Shown: one piece after another, positions 13,485 through 25,109 of the stretch
Numbering within the stretch: the first letter of the stretch is position 1
Layout: every line of letters starts with the position of its first letter
Assembly (NCBI RefSeq): GCF_964204645.1
Contig: NC_134026.1
Span: 31,419,150-31,483,149, forward strand
Length of the DNA stretch: 64,000 bases
Direction: 5' to 3'
DNA from: Tubulanus polymorphus
Lineage: Eukaryota > Nemertea > Palaeonemertea > Tubulaniformes > Tubulanidae
Position numbers and translations under genes: made by a program
The notes under the pieces: generated by a model
Database searches by the model: none
What the model was told of the DNA's origin: nothing
What the model saw: only the letters and a program-made list of their open reading frames with translations

Positions 13485-14710
13485 TATGATGAACTGAGGG
13501 TCAATTCATCAATGATGAAATAACTCTCAGGATCATCAATAAAACAATGAATGAAATGAGGGTAAATTCATCATTGTTGAAATCACTCTCAGGATCATCA
13601 TTAAAACAATGAATGAACTGAGGGTGAATTCATCATTGTTGAAACTATTCTCAGGATCATCATTAAAACAATGAATGAACTGAGGGTAAATTCATCATTG
13701 TTGAAATCACTCTCAGGATCATCATTAAAACAATGAATGAACTAAGGGTAAATTCATCATTATTGAAATCACTCTCAGGATCATCATTAAAACAATGAAT
13801 GAACTGAGGGTAAATTCATCATTGTTGAAATCACTCTCAGGATCATCATTAAAACAATGAATGAACTGAGGGTAAATTCATCATTGTTGAAATCACTCTC
13901 AGGATCATCATTAAAACAATGAATGAACTGAGGGTAAATTCATCATTGTTGAAATCACTCTCAGGATCATCATTAAAACAATGATTGAACTGAGGGTAAA
14001 TTCATCGTTGTTGGAATCACTCTCAGGATCATCATTAAAACAATGAATGAACTGAGGGTGAATTCATCATTGTTGAAATCACTCTCAGGATCATCATTAA
14101 AACAATGAATGAACTGAGGGTAAATTCATCGTTGTTGGAATCACTCTCAGGATCATCATTAAAACAATGAATGAACTGAGGGTGAATTCATCATTGTTGA
14201 AATCACTCTCAGGATCATCATTAAAACAATGAATGAACTGAGGGTAAATTCATCATTGTTGAAATCACTCTCAGGATCATCATTAAAACAATGAATGAAC
14301 TGAGGGTAAATTCATCATTGTTGGAATCACTCTCAGGATCATCATTAAAACAATGAATGAACTGAGGGTGAATTCATCATTGTTGAAATCACTCTCAGGA
14401 TCATCATTAAAACAATGAATGAACTGAGGGTAAATTCATCGTTGTTGGAATCACTCTCAGGATCATCATTAAACAATGAATGAACTGAGGGTAAATTCAT
14501 CGTTGTTGGAATCACTCTCAGGATCATCATTAAAACAATGAATGAACTGAGGGTAAATTCATCGTTGTTGGAATCACTCTCAGGATCATCATTAAAACAA
14601 TGAATGAACTGAGGATAAATTCATCATTGTTGAAATCACTCTCAGGATCATCATTAAAACAATGAATGAACTGAGGGTAAATTCATCATTATTGAAATTA
14701 CTCTCAGTTC
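13485..14710. repeat. 62 bp satellite array, about 20 copies
   Basis: Near-identical 62 bp units containing AACAATGAATGAACTGAGGG, TTCATC(A/G)TTGTTG and TCACTCTCAGGATCATC run head to tail. Two alternating variants (GTTGAAATC and GTTGGAATC) suggest unequal exchange. There are no unique spacers, so this is not CRISPR-like. The flank at 13340-13490 carries a more diverged start of the array. Confidence 0.92.
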
Positions 14711-15664
14711 ATTGAAAATATTTTAGCGGTTAACAGCAGTTTTAATTACCCCCTTGTTTTCTTGTTATTGATAGTTACATCAGAAGTTATAGAATAGATG
14801 ATTAATTTTTATTGTTTGATGAACTTGCAGTTAATTAGATTGATTAATAATGAAATTACTCTCGGGCCATTGGACCATAATCTTTTTAATGTTATCTTAA
14901 TTTTTGGGATCTCGAGTTTTTTATACTAAAATAAGATTGTTATTGAATGAAACAATAGAATTTTACTTTTTCTTAGATTTACTGTTAGGGAATTTTTCTT
15001 TTTTTTTTTTAGTTTTTAGGCTTTTCATTTTTGGGTTTTTCTAGATTCTAATTTTTTCCAACACTGGGGACCTAAGTGTGTTCACTTTTCATCAGTCATT
15101 TGTCTGTTTTGAAAACGCTTCAATGGATTGTCTTGAGATTTGGTTTATGCACAGATCTACCCTAGACACATCAGCAGCCCAAAAACTAACAGAGAATCAA
15201 GATAGCTGACTGGTGGTCATTTTCATTGGCCAAAATCAGCACTTTTACAGTTTTGAATTTTTCAAGGGAGGTTTTGAAGATGTCCTCAACAATTGATGTT
15301 AAATATGGATACGTATGCCCCCAGGGCCCATCATCATTAGAATTATTGGGTTGTTGACATTTGATAATCGTAAGCCATTGTTATAGGACACCACTTACAT
15401 GGAATCAGGCTTACACCATTTTCTGTTCTTCATCTTCATCACGGGAATTGAATTATAAACAATATTTCTCATTAGTTTTTGTACCTACGCATTTTACTTT
15501 AATCAATTGCAAATTTTTAGCATCGGTTTTTGTCATGTTTTACCAGGGGCATTGAATATTGAAATTGTCAGATTGTTAAGCATTTCACCGAGTGGGCAAG
15601 GTGTCCGTGCACCTCTAGTTTTTCTCTTTTTTTCACTGCTATCAAGGTTCTCGTACACATTTCA

Positions 15665-16070
15665 TGCAGCTTTTTCATTCAATATCAATATCATCCTCAC
15701 TTGCCAGGTTTTAATTGTCGTCTGCTGAAGCTCATGCCAACATAAACCCCGGCTGCCAACTCTTCATTGGTCTACTACATTGCTCAAGATTTCTTGGGTA
15801 GACAGGTTACCACTGAGCGGCCACCAGTCTATGTATTAAGTCAATCAGATGCATTGTTTTTTCCCGATTCGCTACACACATGATTGACTAGATATAAAGA
15901 CTAGTGGCTGCTTAGCAGCAACCTGTCGACACGAAATATCTTGGACAATGTAAGAGACCAATGAAGGGTTTGTGACTGGGGTTTGTGTAAGCGTGAGTGC
16001 TGGTGGGCGACAATAAAACCCTGGTGATTGGGGATGTATCGATGTACATATCAACACTCAAAAAGCCAAA
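15665..16070. mobile_element. Large imperfect palindrome (foldback element)
   Basis: The left half (about 15665-15842) matches the reverse complement of the right half (about 15890-16070) along its length. Shared blocks include CTTCATTGGTCT, CAGGTTTTAATTGTCG (or AGGGTTTTATTGTCG), ACATAAACCCCGG (or ACACAAACCCCAG) and GACAGGTT. About 50 bp of loop separates the arms. The element may extend further left. No transposase frame is visible. Confidence 0.65.
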
Positions 16071-16911
16071 CATAATGGCGGCATTATTATTGGGAGGTGC
16101 ACCTGGCCTAATATACCGCGCGGTAAAAACCACTCTTTCTGTGGTTGTGTAGTACCAGTAATTGATGATCATCGAGTGAGTGATTGGCCTGGCCCAGTTA
16201 TTCCATTCTGAAATCACTTGGGTTCCGATTATGATTGACAAATATAGAATATTTCATCAAATTGATCGACACATTTTATCCGTACTTGTACATATTGTAA
16301 ATATGTAAATAGCTTTTTATTTGTATATATTATATTTCGTTTTAGATTTTTTTATTGATTTTGATTTCTTCTTGTGAATATTTTTTAGATATCTTTTTAT
16401 AACTTTGGATTATCTCAAATAATCTTAAAAGTTTTAAATTTTCTAAACTTCATAATATCTATACATCAAATCTATTTTAGTGCAAATTTTGATAAAGATT
16501 TAATTGATAATTAATATTTTTAATTCTATTGAATAATTTCAATATTCAAAACAACAGAATGAATGCATTCAATCTTAGTTTGATCCGGATATCACTTGTT
16601 GCATCTATTGTTTTAACGAGATTTTAACCTATAAGTTTGGAGCATTGATATTATTTCATTGCATTAGTCCCGCCTCCTCATTTATGGCTGATGGTTGATT
16701 TCAGATTTTCAGCTTCTGATAACATTAATATTAATTCAATGCTACGTTATGTTTTGTTGTTTTATTTCTTACGAACGTTTTCAAAGATGACTTTTTGTCG
16801 AATTGATATTTGGTAGTGCAGAGGTTGAGATAATTATACAATTTTATAGAATTGTCTAAAATACTGTACCTAGTAACATATAAGTAGTATTGCTAGTGTA
16901 CCTCTATTTTC

Positions 16912-17115
16912 AAGTTGTCCTGTGGTACGACGTTAAACTGCCTCATTTTAACAATACGTTTTATCAGTGATTTTTATCTGTTTGTCCTCTGGTACGACGT
17001 TAAACTGCCTCATTTTAACAATACGTTTTATCCATACATTTTATCAGTGATTTTTATCTATTTGTCCTGTGGTATGACGTTAAACTGCCTCTTTTTAACT
17101 GTTTTTATCCATATG
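16912..17115. repeat. Three-copy tandem repeat, about 65 bp
   Basis: Three copies of TGGTACGACGTTAAACTGCC (the third has TATGACG), each followed by a TTTTATC-rich stretch. The 16280-16900 flank is AT-rich with nothing recognised. Confidence 0.8.
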
Positions 17116-17149
17116 TTTTATTGTTTTTACCCATATGTTTTATTGTTTT

Positions 17150-17425
17150 TATCGCCCCTTCTTTTTCTACCTTTCTCTATCCTTTCCCTCTCTGTCTCTA
17201 TCCTTTCCCTCTCTGTCTCTATCCTTTCCCTCTCTCTCTCTCTCTAACCCACTAACTCTCTTCCTCTTTTTCTAACCCACTAACTCTCTCTTCCTCTTTC
17301 TTTAACCCACTAACTCTCTCCTCTCTCTCCTTTCTTCCTCTCACCCCTCTCCTTCATCCTTCCTCCTCTCTCCCTCCTCTCTCTCTCCTCACTCTCCTCT
17401 CTCTCTCTTTCGCTCTCTTTCTCTC
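17150..17425. repeat. Pyrimidine-rich tract (CT on the plus strand)
   Basis: About 275 bases almost purely C and T, made of short motifs such as TCTCTATCCTTTCCC and CTAACCCACTAACTCTC. Polypurine/polypyrimidine tracts of this length can form triplex or slippage-prone DNA. Confidence 0.85.
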
Positions 17426-17610
17426 TATCTTGTAAATATTGTAAATTTGTAAATAGTAGTTTTTATTTCTCTTGTAAATATTGTAAATTTGTAAATAGTA
17501 GTTTTTATTTCTCTTGTAAATATTGTAAATTTGTAAATAGTCGTTTTTATTTCTCTTTTTAATTTTCTTGTAGATATTGTAAATTTGTAGATAGTAGTTT
17601 GTTTTTTTTC
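17425..17610. repeat. About 43 bp tandem repeat
   Basis: Four copies containing TTGTAAATATTGTAAATTTG and TAGTTTTTATTTCTC, directly after the CT tract. A related AT-rich sequence lies near 16288-16330. Confidence 0.8.
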
Positions 17611-17714
17611 TTTTTTCATAATTTTCATCGGATCTCACATTATTCAATACAACAGAATGAATGCATTCAATCTTGGTTTCAAACTATTACGTTTCACTTT
17701 TCACATACATTCGT

Positions 17715-18660
17715 AGCATTGATACCATTACGTTGCAGTTCACTCCATTTGTTGCAGCTATGAACAATCATCTAATTGATTGTGCATACTTTCCCTTCAC
17801 TGGTTTGAAATATTGTTTCCCCTCACTGGCTGAATTTCACTTGATTGGTTGCAGCTATGAACAATCATCTCATTGATTGCGCATACTTCCCCCTCACTGG
17901 TTGCAGTTCACTCCATTTGTTGCAGCTATGAACAATCATCTAATTGATTGTGCATACTTTCCCTTCACTGGTTTGAAATATAGTTTCCCCTCACTGGCTG
18001 AATTTCACTTGATTGGTTGCAGCTATGAACAATCATCTCATTGATTGCGCATACTTCCCCCTCACTGGTTGCAGTTCACTCCATTTGTTGCAGCTATGAA
18101 CAATCATCTAATTGATTGTGCATACTTTCCCTTCACTGGTTTGAAATATAGTTTCCCCTCACTGGCTGAATTTCACTTGATTGGTTGCAGCTATAAACAA
18201 TCATCTCATTGATTGTGCATACTTCCCCATCACTGGTTGCAGTTCACTCCATTGGTTGCAGCTATAAACAATCATCTAATTGATTGTGCATACTTTCCCT
18301 TCACTGGTTTGAAATATAGTTTCCCCTCACTGGCTGAATTTCACTTGATTGGTTGCAGCTATGAACAATCATCTCATTGATTGCGCATACTTCCCCCTCA
18401 CTGGTTGCAGTTCACTCCATTTGTTGCAGCTATGAACAATCATCTAATTGATTGTGCATACTTTCCCTTCACTGGTTTGAAATATAGTTTCCCCTCACTG
18501 GCTGAATTTCACTTGATTGGTTGCAGCTATAAACAATCATCTCATTGATTGTGCATACTTCCCCATCACTGGTTGCAGTTCACTCCATTGGTTGCAGCTA
18601 TAAACAATCATTTCAATGATTGTGCATACTTCCCCTCACTGGTTGCAGTTTTCAGCTTTG
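17715..18660. repeat. 168 bp satellite with an internal half-repeat
   Basis: The phrase GAATTTCACTTGATTGGTTG recurs at exactly 168 bp (near 17832, 18000, 18168, 18336 and 18504). Within each unit the block GTTGCAGCTATGAACAATCAT occurs twice, so the unit is itself a diverged dimer. About 5.5 copies. Confidence 0.9.
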
Positions 18661-18779
18661 GTTTGATGATGATAAATGCTGGTTTTATCATTGGCTCTAC
18701 GCGAACAGTTATCAAAATGTTTGAAGCCTTTGCCAGACGTCCTGTGGGTTCGATGTCTCTAAGAAAAAGCTAAAAGGGT

Positions 18780-19560
18780 TTCGATTGGAATAAAGTTTGT
18801 TTCCTCCAGCAACAAACGTCCATAGTCTAGAATAAACTGATTTACGTTTGTAAAAAAGCTTTGATAGGTGTATGGCTACATTTCCTACAAGACTCCTCTC
18901 TCTCCTCTCTCATCACGAAATAAGTAAGTCACAAATCTGAATACAATGAAAGTGTGTAAATTACTGCTAAATCAATTAGTGGTGATAAAAGTGCTACAAA
19001 ACACTGAAAGTTGGTGTCTTGAAACAATAATACATGTAATGAAAAATTGATAGATGTACTGATCTTGTGGTTTGTTCTACCTCCTTCCTCTGCTACGAGG
19101 TGATATATCGTGCCGTTTTTGTATACAATATCAAAATCATAGACAATTAAAATGTCGTGGTGGCATGGCTTCTCCTTTTGTTCTCTATAACTCCCGGTAA
19201 TGGCCTTGCTATGACATCAAACGAGTATCAAATACAGAAGATACTCCTTTCTTCTCCTTTAAAAACGGCAAATACTGTTGTTTGCTACTACGGCAAATAC
19301 TGTTGTTTGCTACTGCATGTTGCTCATTCCACTCTGTTCTAGGGGTGGTATTGAGTTTTGGAGTCTCTTCTCCTTCCCTTGCCTTCTTGAATTGTCAAAT
19401 AGATGTGACTTACAATACTGATTACTTCCTTACTTGAAAACTACATGTTACTGATGCTTGCTATCATTCAACTCTGTTTTGGTTGTGATATTGAGTTTTA
19501 AACGTTGTGTTAGGTGTACATGCCTCCTCTCCTCTCTCTCCTCTCTCATCAACAATTAAA
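18780..19560. other. Unassigned spacer with scattered repeat traces
   Basis: No gene seen. It contains fragments related to the neighbouring satellites, such as TTACTGCTAAATCAATTAGT near 18960 and two CCTCTCTCTCCTCTCTCATC blocks (near 18894 and 19530). Confidence 0.5.
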
Positions 19561-19569
19561 TAAGACACT

Positions 19570-19882
19570 CATTGTTTGTATACATTTAGTTTTTTGCTGT
19601 GGTGATGAAAGTTAAGTGTTACAAAACACTGTGGGTGAATTACTGCTAAATCAATTAGTGGTGATGAAAGTTAAGTGTTACAAAACACTGTGGGTGAATT
19701 ACTGCTAAATCAATTAGTGGTGATGAAAGTTAAGTGTTACAAAACACTGAGGGTGAATTACTGCTAAATCAATTGGTGGTGATGCAAGTTAAGTGTTACA
19801 AAACACTGTGGGTGAATTACTGCTAAATCAATTAGTGGTGATGAAAGTTAAGTGTTACAAAACACTGTGGGTGAATGACTGC
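19570..19882. repeat. 59 bp satellite A, left block
   Basis: About five copies of a 59 bp unit with GTGTTACAAAACACTG, GAATTACTGCTAAATCAATT and GGTGGTGATGAAAGTTAA. GTGTTACAAAACAC is a near palindrome. The same satellite reappears at 22690-24290. Confidence 0.9.
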
Positions 19883-19887
19883 TAAAT

Positions 19888-20800
19888 CATCACTGATGAC
19901 CTCCTACAATACTGCTGCTTGCTGCTGGATGTTAATTGATACACTCTGTTTAGGGGTGATATTGAGCGCAGGAGTCTCCTCCTTCCTTCTTCAACTGTCA
20001 TGTAGAAACGTGACAAACAAACTGAATTGTCAGTTTGTTACAACACTGATGACCTCCTTTAATACTGCTACTTGCTGCTGGGTGTTAATTCTTACCTCCT
20101 TCCATGAACTTCTTGAATTATTACATTAAACATTATTACAATAAAAATTATTACATTAAACATTATAACATCATGAATCATCCTCCTTAAATACTGCTGC
20201 TTGCTGCTGGCTCTGTTTTGGGGTGATATCGGGTGCAGGAGTCTCCTCCTTCCTGTTTCAACTGTCATGTAGAAACGTGACAAACAAACTGAATTGTCAG
20301 TGTGTTACAACACTGATGGCCTCCTTTAATACTGCTGCTTGCTGCTGGGTGTTAATTGATACACTCTGTTTTGGGGTGATATTGAGTGCAGGAGTCTCCT
20401 CCTTCCTTCTTCAACTGTCATGTAGAAACGTGACAAACAAACTAAATGGACAGTGTGGTACAACACTGATGGTCTCCTTTAATACTGCTGCTTGCTGCTG
20501 GGTGTAAATTCTTACCACCTTCCATGAACTTCTTGAATTATTACATTATACATTATTACAATAAGAATTATTATATTAAACATTATAACATCATGAATCA
20601 TCCTCCTTAAATAGTGCTGCTTGCTGCTGGCTCTGTTTTGGGGTGATATTGAGTGCAGGAGTCTCCTCCTTCCTTCTTCAACTGTCATGTAGGAATGTGA
20701 CAAACAAACTGAATTGTCAGTGTGTTACAACACTGATGACCTCCTTTAATACTGCTGCTTGCTGCTGGGTGTTAATTAATACACTCTGTTATGGAGTGAT
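19888..20800. repeat. About 155 bp satellite B, left block
   Basis: Repeats containing GACCTCCTTTAATACTGCTG, GGAGTCTCCTCCTTCC and CATGTAGAAACGTGACAAAC. Some copies carry an AT-rich insert (CATTATTACA, CATCATGAATCATCCTCC), giving longer units of about 265 bp. The same family recurs at 22150-22680. Confidence 0.85.
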
Positions 20801-20804
20801 ATTG

Positions 20805-22085
20805 AGTTTTGGCGAGTTTTGTTTCCTGGTCGTCCTTATTGCGACTTTACGTTTTAAATGTATAAATATTCAAAATGGCTATCCATCGATAGCTTTGTGG
20901 TGGTTGAAACTTTGAAATGTCGCTGGTGTTGGTACTGTGTATATATTGTAATATATGTCGGTGAATTGGGATTGATTATGTTTCCTGGTCGTCCTTATTG
21001 CGACTTTACGTTTTAAATGTATAAATATTTAAAACAGCTATCCATCGATAGCTTTGTGGTGGTTGAATCTTTGAAATGTCGCTGGTGTTGGTACTGTGTA
21101 TATATTGTAATATATGTCGGTGAATTGGGATTGATTATGTTTCCTGATCGTCCTTATTGCGACTTTACGTTTTAAATGTATAAATATTCAAAACAGCTAT
21201 CCATCGATAGCTTTGTGGTGGTTGAAACTTTCAAATGTCGCTGGTGTTGGTACTGTGTATATATTGTAATATATGTCAGTTAATTGGGACTGATTATGTT
21301 TCCTGATCGTCCTTATTGCGACTTTACGTTTTAAATGTATAAATATTCAAAACAGCTATCCATCGATAGCTTTGTGGTGGTTGAAACTTTGAAATGTCGC
21401 TGGTGTTGGTTCTATGTATATATTGTAATATATGTCAGTGAATTGGGACTGATTATGTTTCCTGATCGTCCTTATTGCGAATTTACGTTTAAAATGTATA
21501 AATATTCAAAATGGCTATCCATCGATAGCTTTGTGGTGGTTGAATCATTGAAATGTCGCTGGTGTTGGTACTTTGTATACATTGTAATATATTTCGGTGA
21601 ATTGGGATTGATTATGTTTCCTGATCGTCCTTATTGCGACTTTACGTTTTAAATGTATAAATATTCAAAACAGCTATCCATCGATAGCTTTGTGGTGGTT
21701 GAATCTTTGAAATGTCGCTGGTGTTGGTACATTGTATATATTGTAATATATGTCGGTGAATTGGGATTGATTATGTTTCCTGATCGTCCTTATTGCGACT
21801 TTACGTTTTAAATGTATAAATATTCAAAACAGCTATCCATCGATAGCTTTGTGGTGGTTGAATTATTGAAATATCGCTGGTGTTGGTTTTGTGTATATAA
21901 TGTAATATATGTCAGTGAATTGGGATTGATTTTGTTTCCTGATCGTCCTCATTACGACTTAATGTTTAAAGTATATAAATATTCAAAACAGCTATCCATC
22001 GATAGCTTTGTGGTGGTTGAATCATTGAAATGTCGCTGGTGTTGGTTCATTGTATATATTGTATCAGCAAATTATTATCACATTA
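20805..22085. repeat. 159 bp satellite C, about 8 copies
   Basis: The start phrase GTTTCCTGATCGTCC (GGTCG in early copies) occurs at 20821, 20980, 21139, 21298 and 21457 and continues at 159 bp steps. Each unit contains CTATCCATCGATAGC, a perfect short palindrome around ATCGAT. Because 159 is divisible by three, several copies read open in one frame. I regard those frames as by-products. Confidence 0.92.
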
Positions 22086-22149
22086 TTGATTTTAAAAGTG
22101 TTATACTCAAATATGCTATTGTTTGATAGCTTCATTTTGGTTCCTTGCA

Positions 22150-22685
22150 ACTGAAAGTTGTGAACTGTCATGTAGAAACGTGACAAACAAACTGAATTGT
22201 CAGTGCGTTACAACACTGATGACCTCCTTAACTACTGCTGCTTGCTGCTGGGTGTTAATTAATACACTCTGTTTTGGGGTGATATCGAGTTCAGGAGTCT
22301 CCTCCTTCCTTCTTCAACTGTCATGTAGAAACGTGACAAACAAACTGAATTGTCAGTGTGTTACAACACTGATGACCTCCTTAACTACTGCTGCTTGCTA
22401 CTGGGTGTTAATTAATACACTCTGTTTTGGGGTGATATTGAGCGCAGGAGTCTCCTCCTTCCTGTTTCAACTGTCATGTAGAAACGTGACAAACAAACTG
22501 AATTGTCAGTTTGTTACAACACTGATGACCTCCTTTAATACTGCTACTTGCTGCTGGGTGTTAATTCTTACCTCCTTCCCTGGACTTCTTGAATTATTAC
22601 ATTAAACATTATTAAAATAAAGATTATTACATTAAACATTATTACATCATGAATTATTACATAATTACATTATTAAATTACACAT
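22150..22685. repeat. Satellite B, right block
   Basis: Three further copies of the CATGTAGAAACGTGACAAAC repeat, ending in the AT-rich CATTATTACA tail. It lies in mirror position to the left B block around satellite C. Confidence 0.85.
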
Positions 22686-22689
22686 TATG

Positions 22690-24290
22690 TTACAAAACAC
22701 TGAGGGTGAATTACTGCTAAATCAATTGGTGGTGATGAAAGTTAAGTGTTACAAAACGCTGTGGGTGAATTACTGCTAAATCAATTGGTGGTGATGAAAG
22801 TTAAGTGTTACAAAACACTGTGGGTGAATTACTGCTAAATCAATTGGTGGTGATGAAAGTTAAGTGTTACAAAACACTGTGGGTGAATTACTGCTAAATC
22901 AATTGGTGGTGATGAAAGTTAAGTGTTACAAAACACTGTGGGTGAATTACTGCTAAATCAATTGGTGGTGACAAAAGTTGGGTGTTACAAAACACTGAGG
23001 GTGAATTACTGCTAAATCAATTGGTGGTGATGAAAGTTGGGTGTTACAAAACACTGTGGGTGAATTACTGCTAAATCAATTGGTGGTGATGAAAGTTAAG
23101 TGTTACAAAACACTGAGGGTGAATTACTGCTAAATCAATTGGTGGTGATGAAAGTTGGGTGTTACAAGAAACTGTGGATAGATTACTGCTAAATCAATTG
23201 GTGGTGATGAAATTTAAGTGTTACAAAACACTGTTGGTGAATTACTGCTAAATCAATTGGTGGTGATAAGAGTCAAGTGTTACAAAACACTGAGGGTGAA
23301 TTACTGCTAAATCAATTGGTGGTGATAAAAGTTAAGTGTTACAAAACACTGAGAGTGAATTACTGCTAAATCAATTGGTGGTGATGAAAGTTGGGTGTTA
23401 CAAAAAACTGTGGATAGATTACTGCTAAATCAATTGGTGGTGATGAAATTTAAGTGTTACAAAACACTGTTGGTGAATTACTGCTAAATCAATTGGTGGT
23501 GATAAGAGTCAAGTGTTACAAAACACTGAGGGTGAATTACTGCTAAATCAATTGGTGGTGATGAAAGTTAAGTGTTACAAAACACTGAGGGTGAATTACT
23601 GCTAAATCAATTGGTGGTGATGAAAGTTAAGTGTTACAAAACACCGAGGGTGAATTACTGCTAAATCAATTGGTGGTGATGAAAGTTAAGTGTTACAAAA
23701 CACTGAGGGTGAATTACTGCTAAATCAATTGGTGGTGATGAAATTTAAGTGTTACAAAACACTGTGGGTGAATTACTGCTAAATCAATTGGTGGTGATGA
23801 AAGTTAAGTGTTACAAAACACTGAGGGTTAATTACTGCTAAATCAATTGGTGGTGATGAAAGTTAAGTGTTACAAAACACTGAGGGTGAATTACTGCTAA
23901 ATCAATTGGTGGTGATGAAAGTTAAGTGTTACAAAACACTGTGGGTAGATTACTGCTAAATCAATTGGTGGTGATGAAAGTTAAGTGTTACAAAACACTG
24001 AGGGTGAATTACTGCTAAATCAATTGGTGGTGATGAAAGTTAAGTGTTACAAAACACTGAGGGTGAATTACTGCTAAATCAATTGGTGGTGATGAAATTT
24101 AAGTGTTACAAAACACTGAGGGTGAATTACTGCTAAATCAATTGGTGGTGATAAGAGTCAAGTGTTACAAAACACTGTGGGTGAATTACTGCTAAATCAA
24201 TTGGTGGCAATGAAAGTTAAGTGTTACAAAACACTGTGGGTGAATTACTGCTAAATCAATTGGTGTTGATGAAAGTTAAGTGTTAAAATT
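22690..24290. repeat. 59 bp satellite A, right block, about 27 copies
   Basis: Head-to-tail 59 bp units as at 19570-19882, here mostly with CAATTGGTGGTGATG. Variant units (GTTGGGTG, AAACTGTGGATAGATT, GATAAGAGTCAAG) recur in the same order, which indicates block duplication of several units at once. Confidence 0.93.
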
Positions 24291-24639
24291 GAGATTTAGT
24301 GATCCCTCCCTTCCCCTCTTGAATTGTCAAGTTAATTGTGACATAAACTGAATTGTAAGTGACTTAAGGCTGGGGTGATATTGAGGTTTATTGCCTTCCC
24401 CTCCTTTCCCTTCTTGAATTGACAATTAAATTTTGACATAAACTGAATTGTTAGTGACTTGATTATATTACTCCACTTAAGGAGTGATAAAATTGTTGGC
24501 GTCTAAACTCTGATGATGAGGTAAACCAGTTTCTAAGTCTGTGAGCCGACAGTGTAAAAAACTGTTAGAATTCAAATTACTTTAAAGATCTTCAGAAAGA
24601 TGGTCGATCATCGTAAACACTGGTGAAAACAGTTGACTT

Positions 24640-24785
24640 CTCAATTTGCACTTGACGTCCCAATTTACACTTGACGTCTCACTATGCACTTGACATCCCA
24701 CTTTGCACTTGGCGTCTCACTCTGCACTTGACATCTCGCTATGCACTTGGCGTCTCACTCTGCACTTGACGTCTCGCTATGCACT
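24640..24785. repeat. About 20 bp repeat with CRE-like half sites
   Basis: Seven copies of a roughly 20 bp unit, TGCACTTGACGTCTCACTA with variants. Several contain TGACGTC, one base short of a perfect cAMP-response element. It stands directly before the exon-like modules at 24.8-26.9 kb. Confidence 0.75.
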
Positions 24786-25109
24786 TGCACCGACGCATCA
24801 ATTGCACTAAACAGCACTGGCACACCCGCGGGTCCATGCGCATGGTTAGCAAATTGATCAGCATGCAGCATGCCATCTTTGTGTGTGGAAAGAATTTAAA
24901 AACAGCTGTAAGTTTAAAATTAAGGAATGTATTATTTGTATCATTCCTTGTAAAATCTCAAATAACGATTATGTAAAGATAAACATAATATCAATTTTAT
25001 GATGGTAAAAATATCAAAATGTCAAATAATTAAATATCAATTTGTAAAACGAGAGGAAAGAGAAAGATGAAAGTACCAGAAAGAGAAGTGTTGGATTGGT
25101 GTCTGTTGT

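Noticed and set aside
13485-14710. Regular repeats that might suggest a CRISPR array
   Set aside because: Units are contiguous with no unique spacers, and the genome is eukaryotic. It is a satellite.
15060-15650. Stretch that resembles a dispersed interspersed repeat (CACCGAGTGGGCAAGGTGTC)
   Set aside because: It felt familiar as an invertebrate repeat, but boundaries and family could not be shown from one copy.
20643-22605. Cysteine-rich frames across satellites B and C
   Set aside because: They follow repeat periodicity and lack unique sequence.
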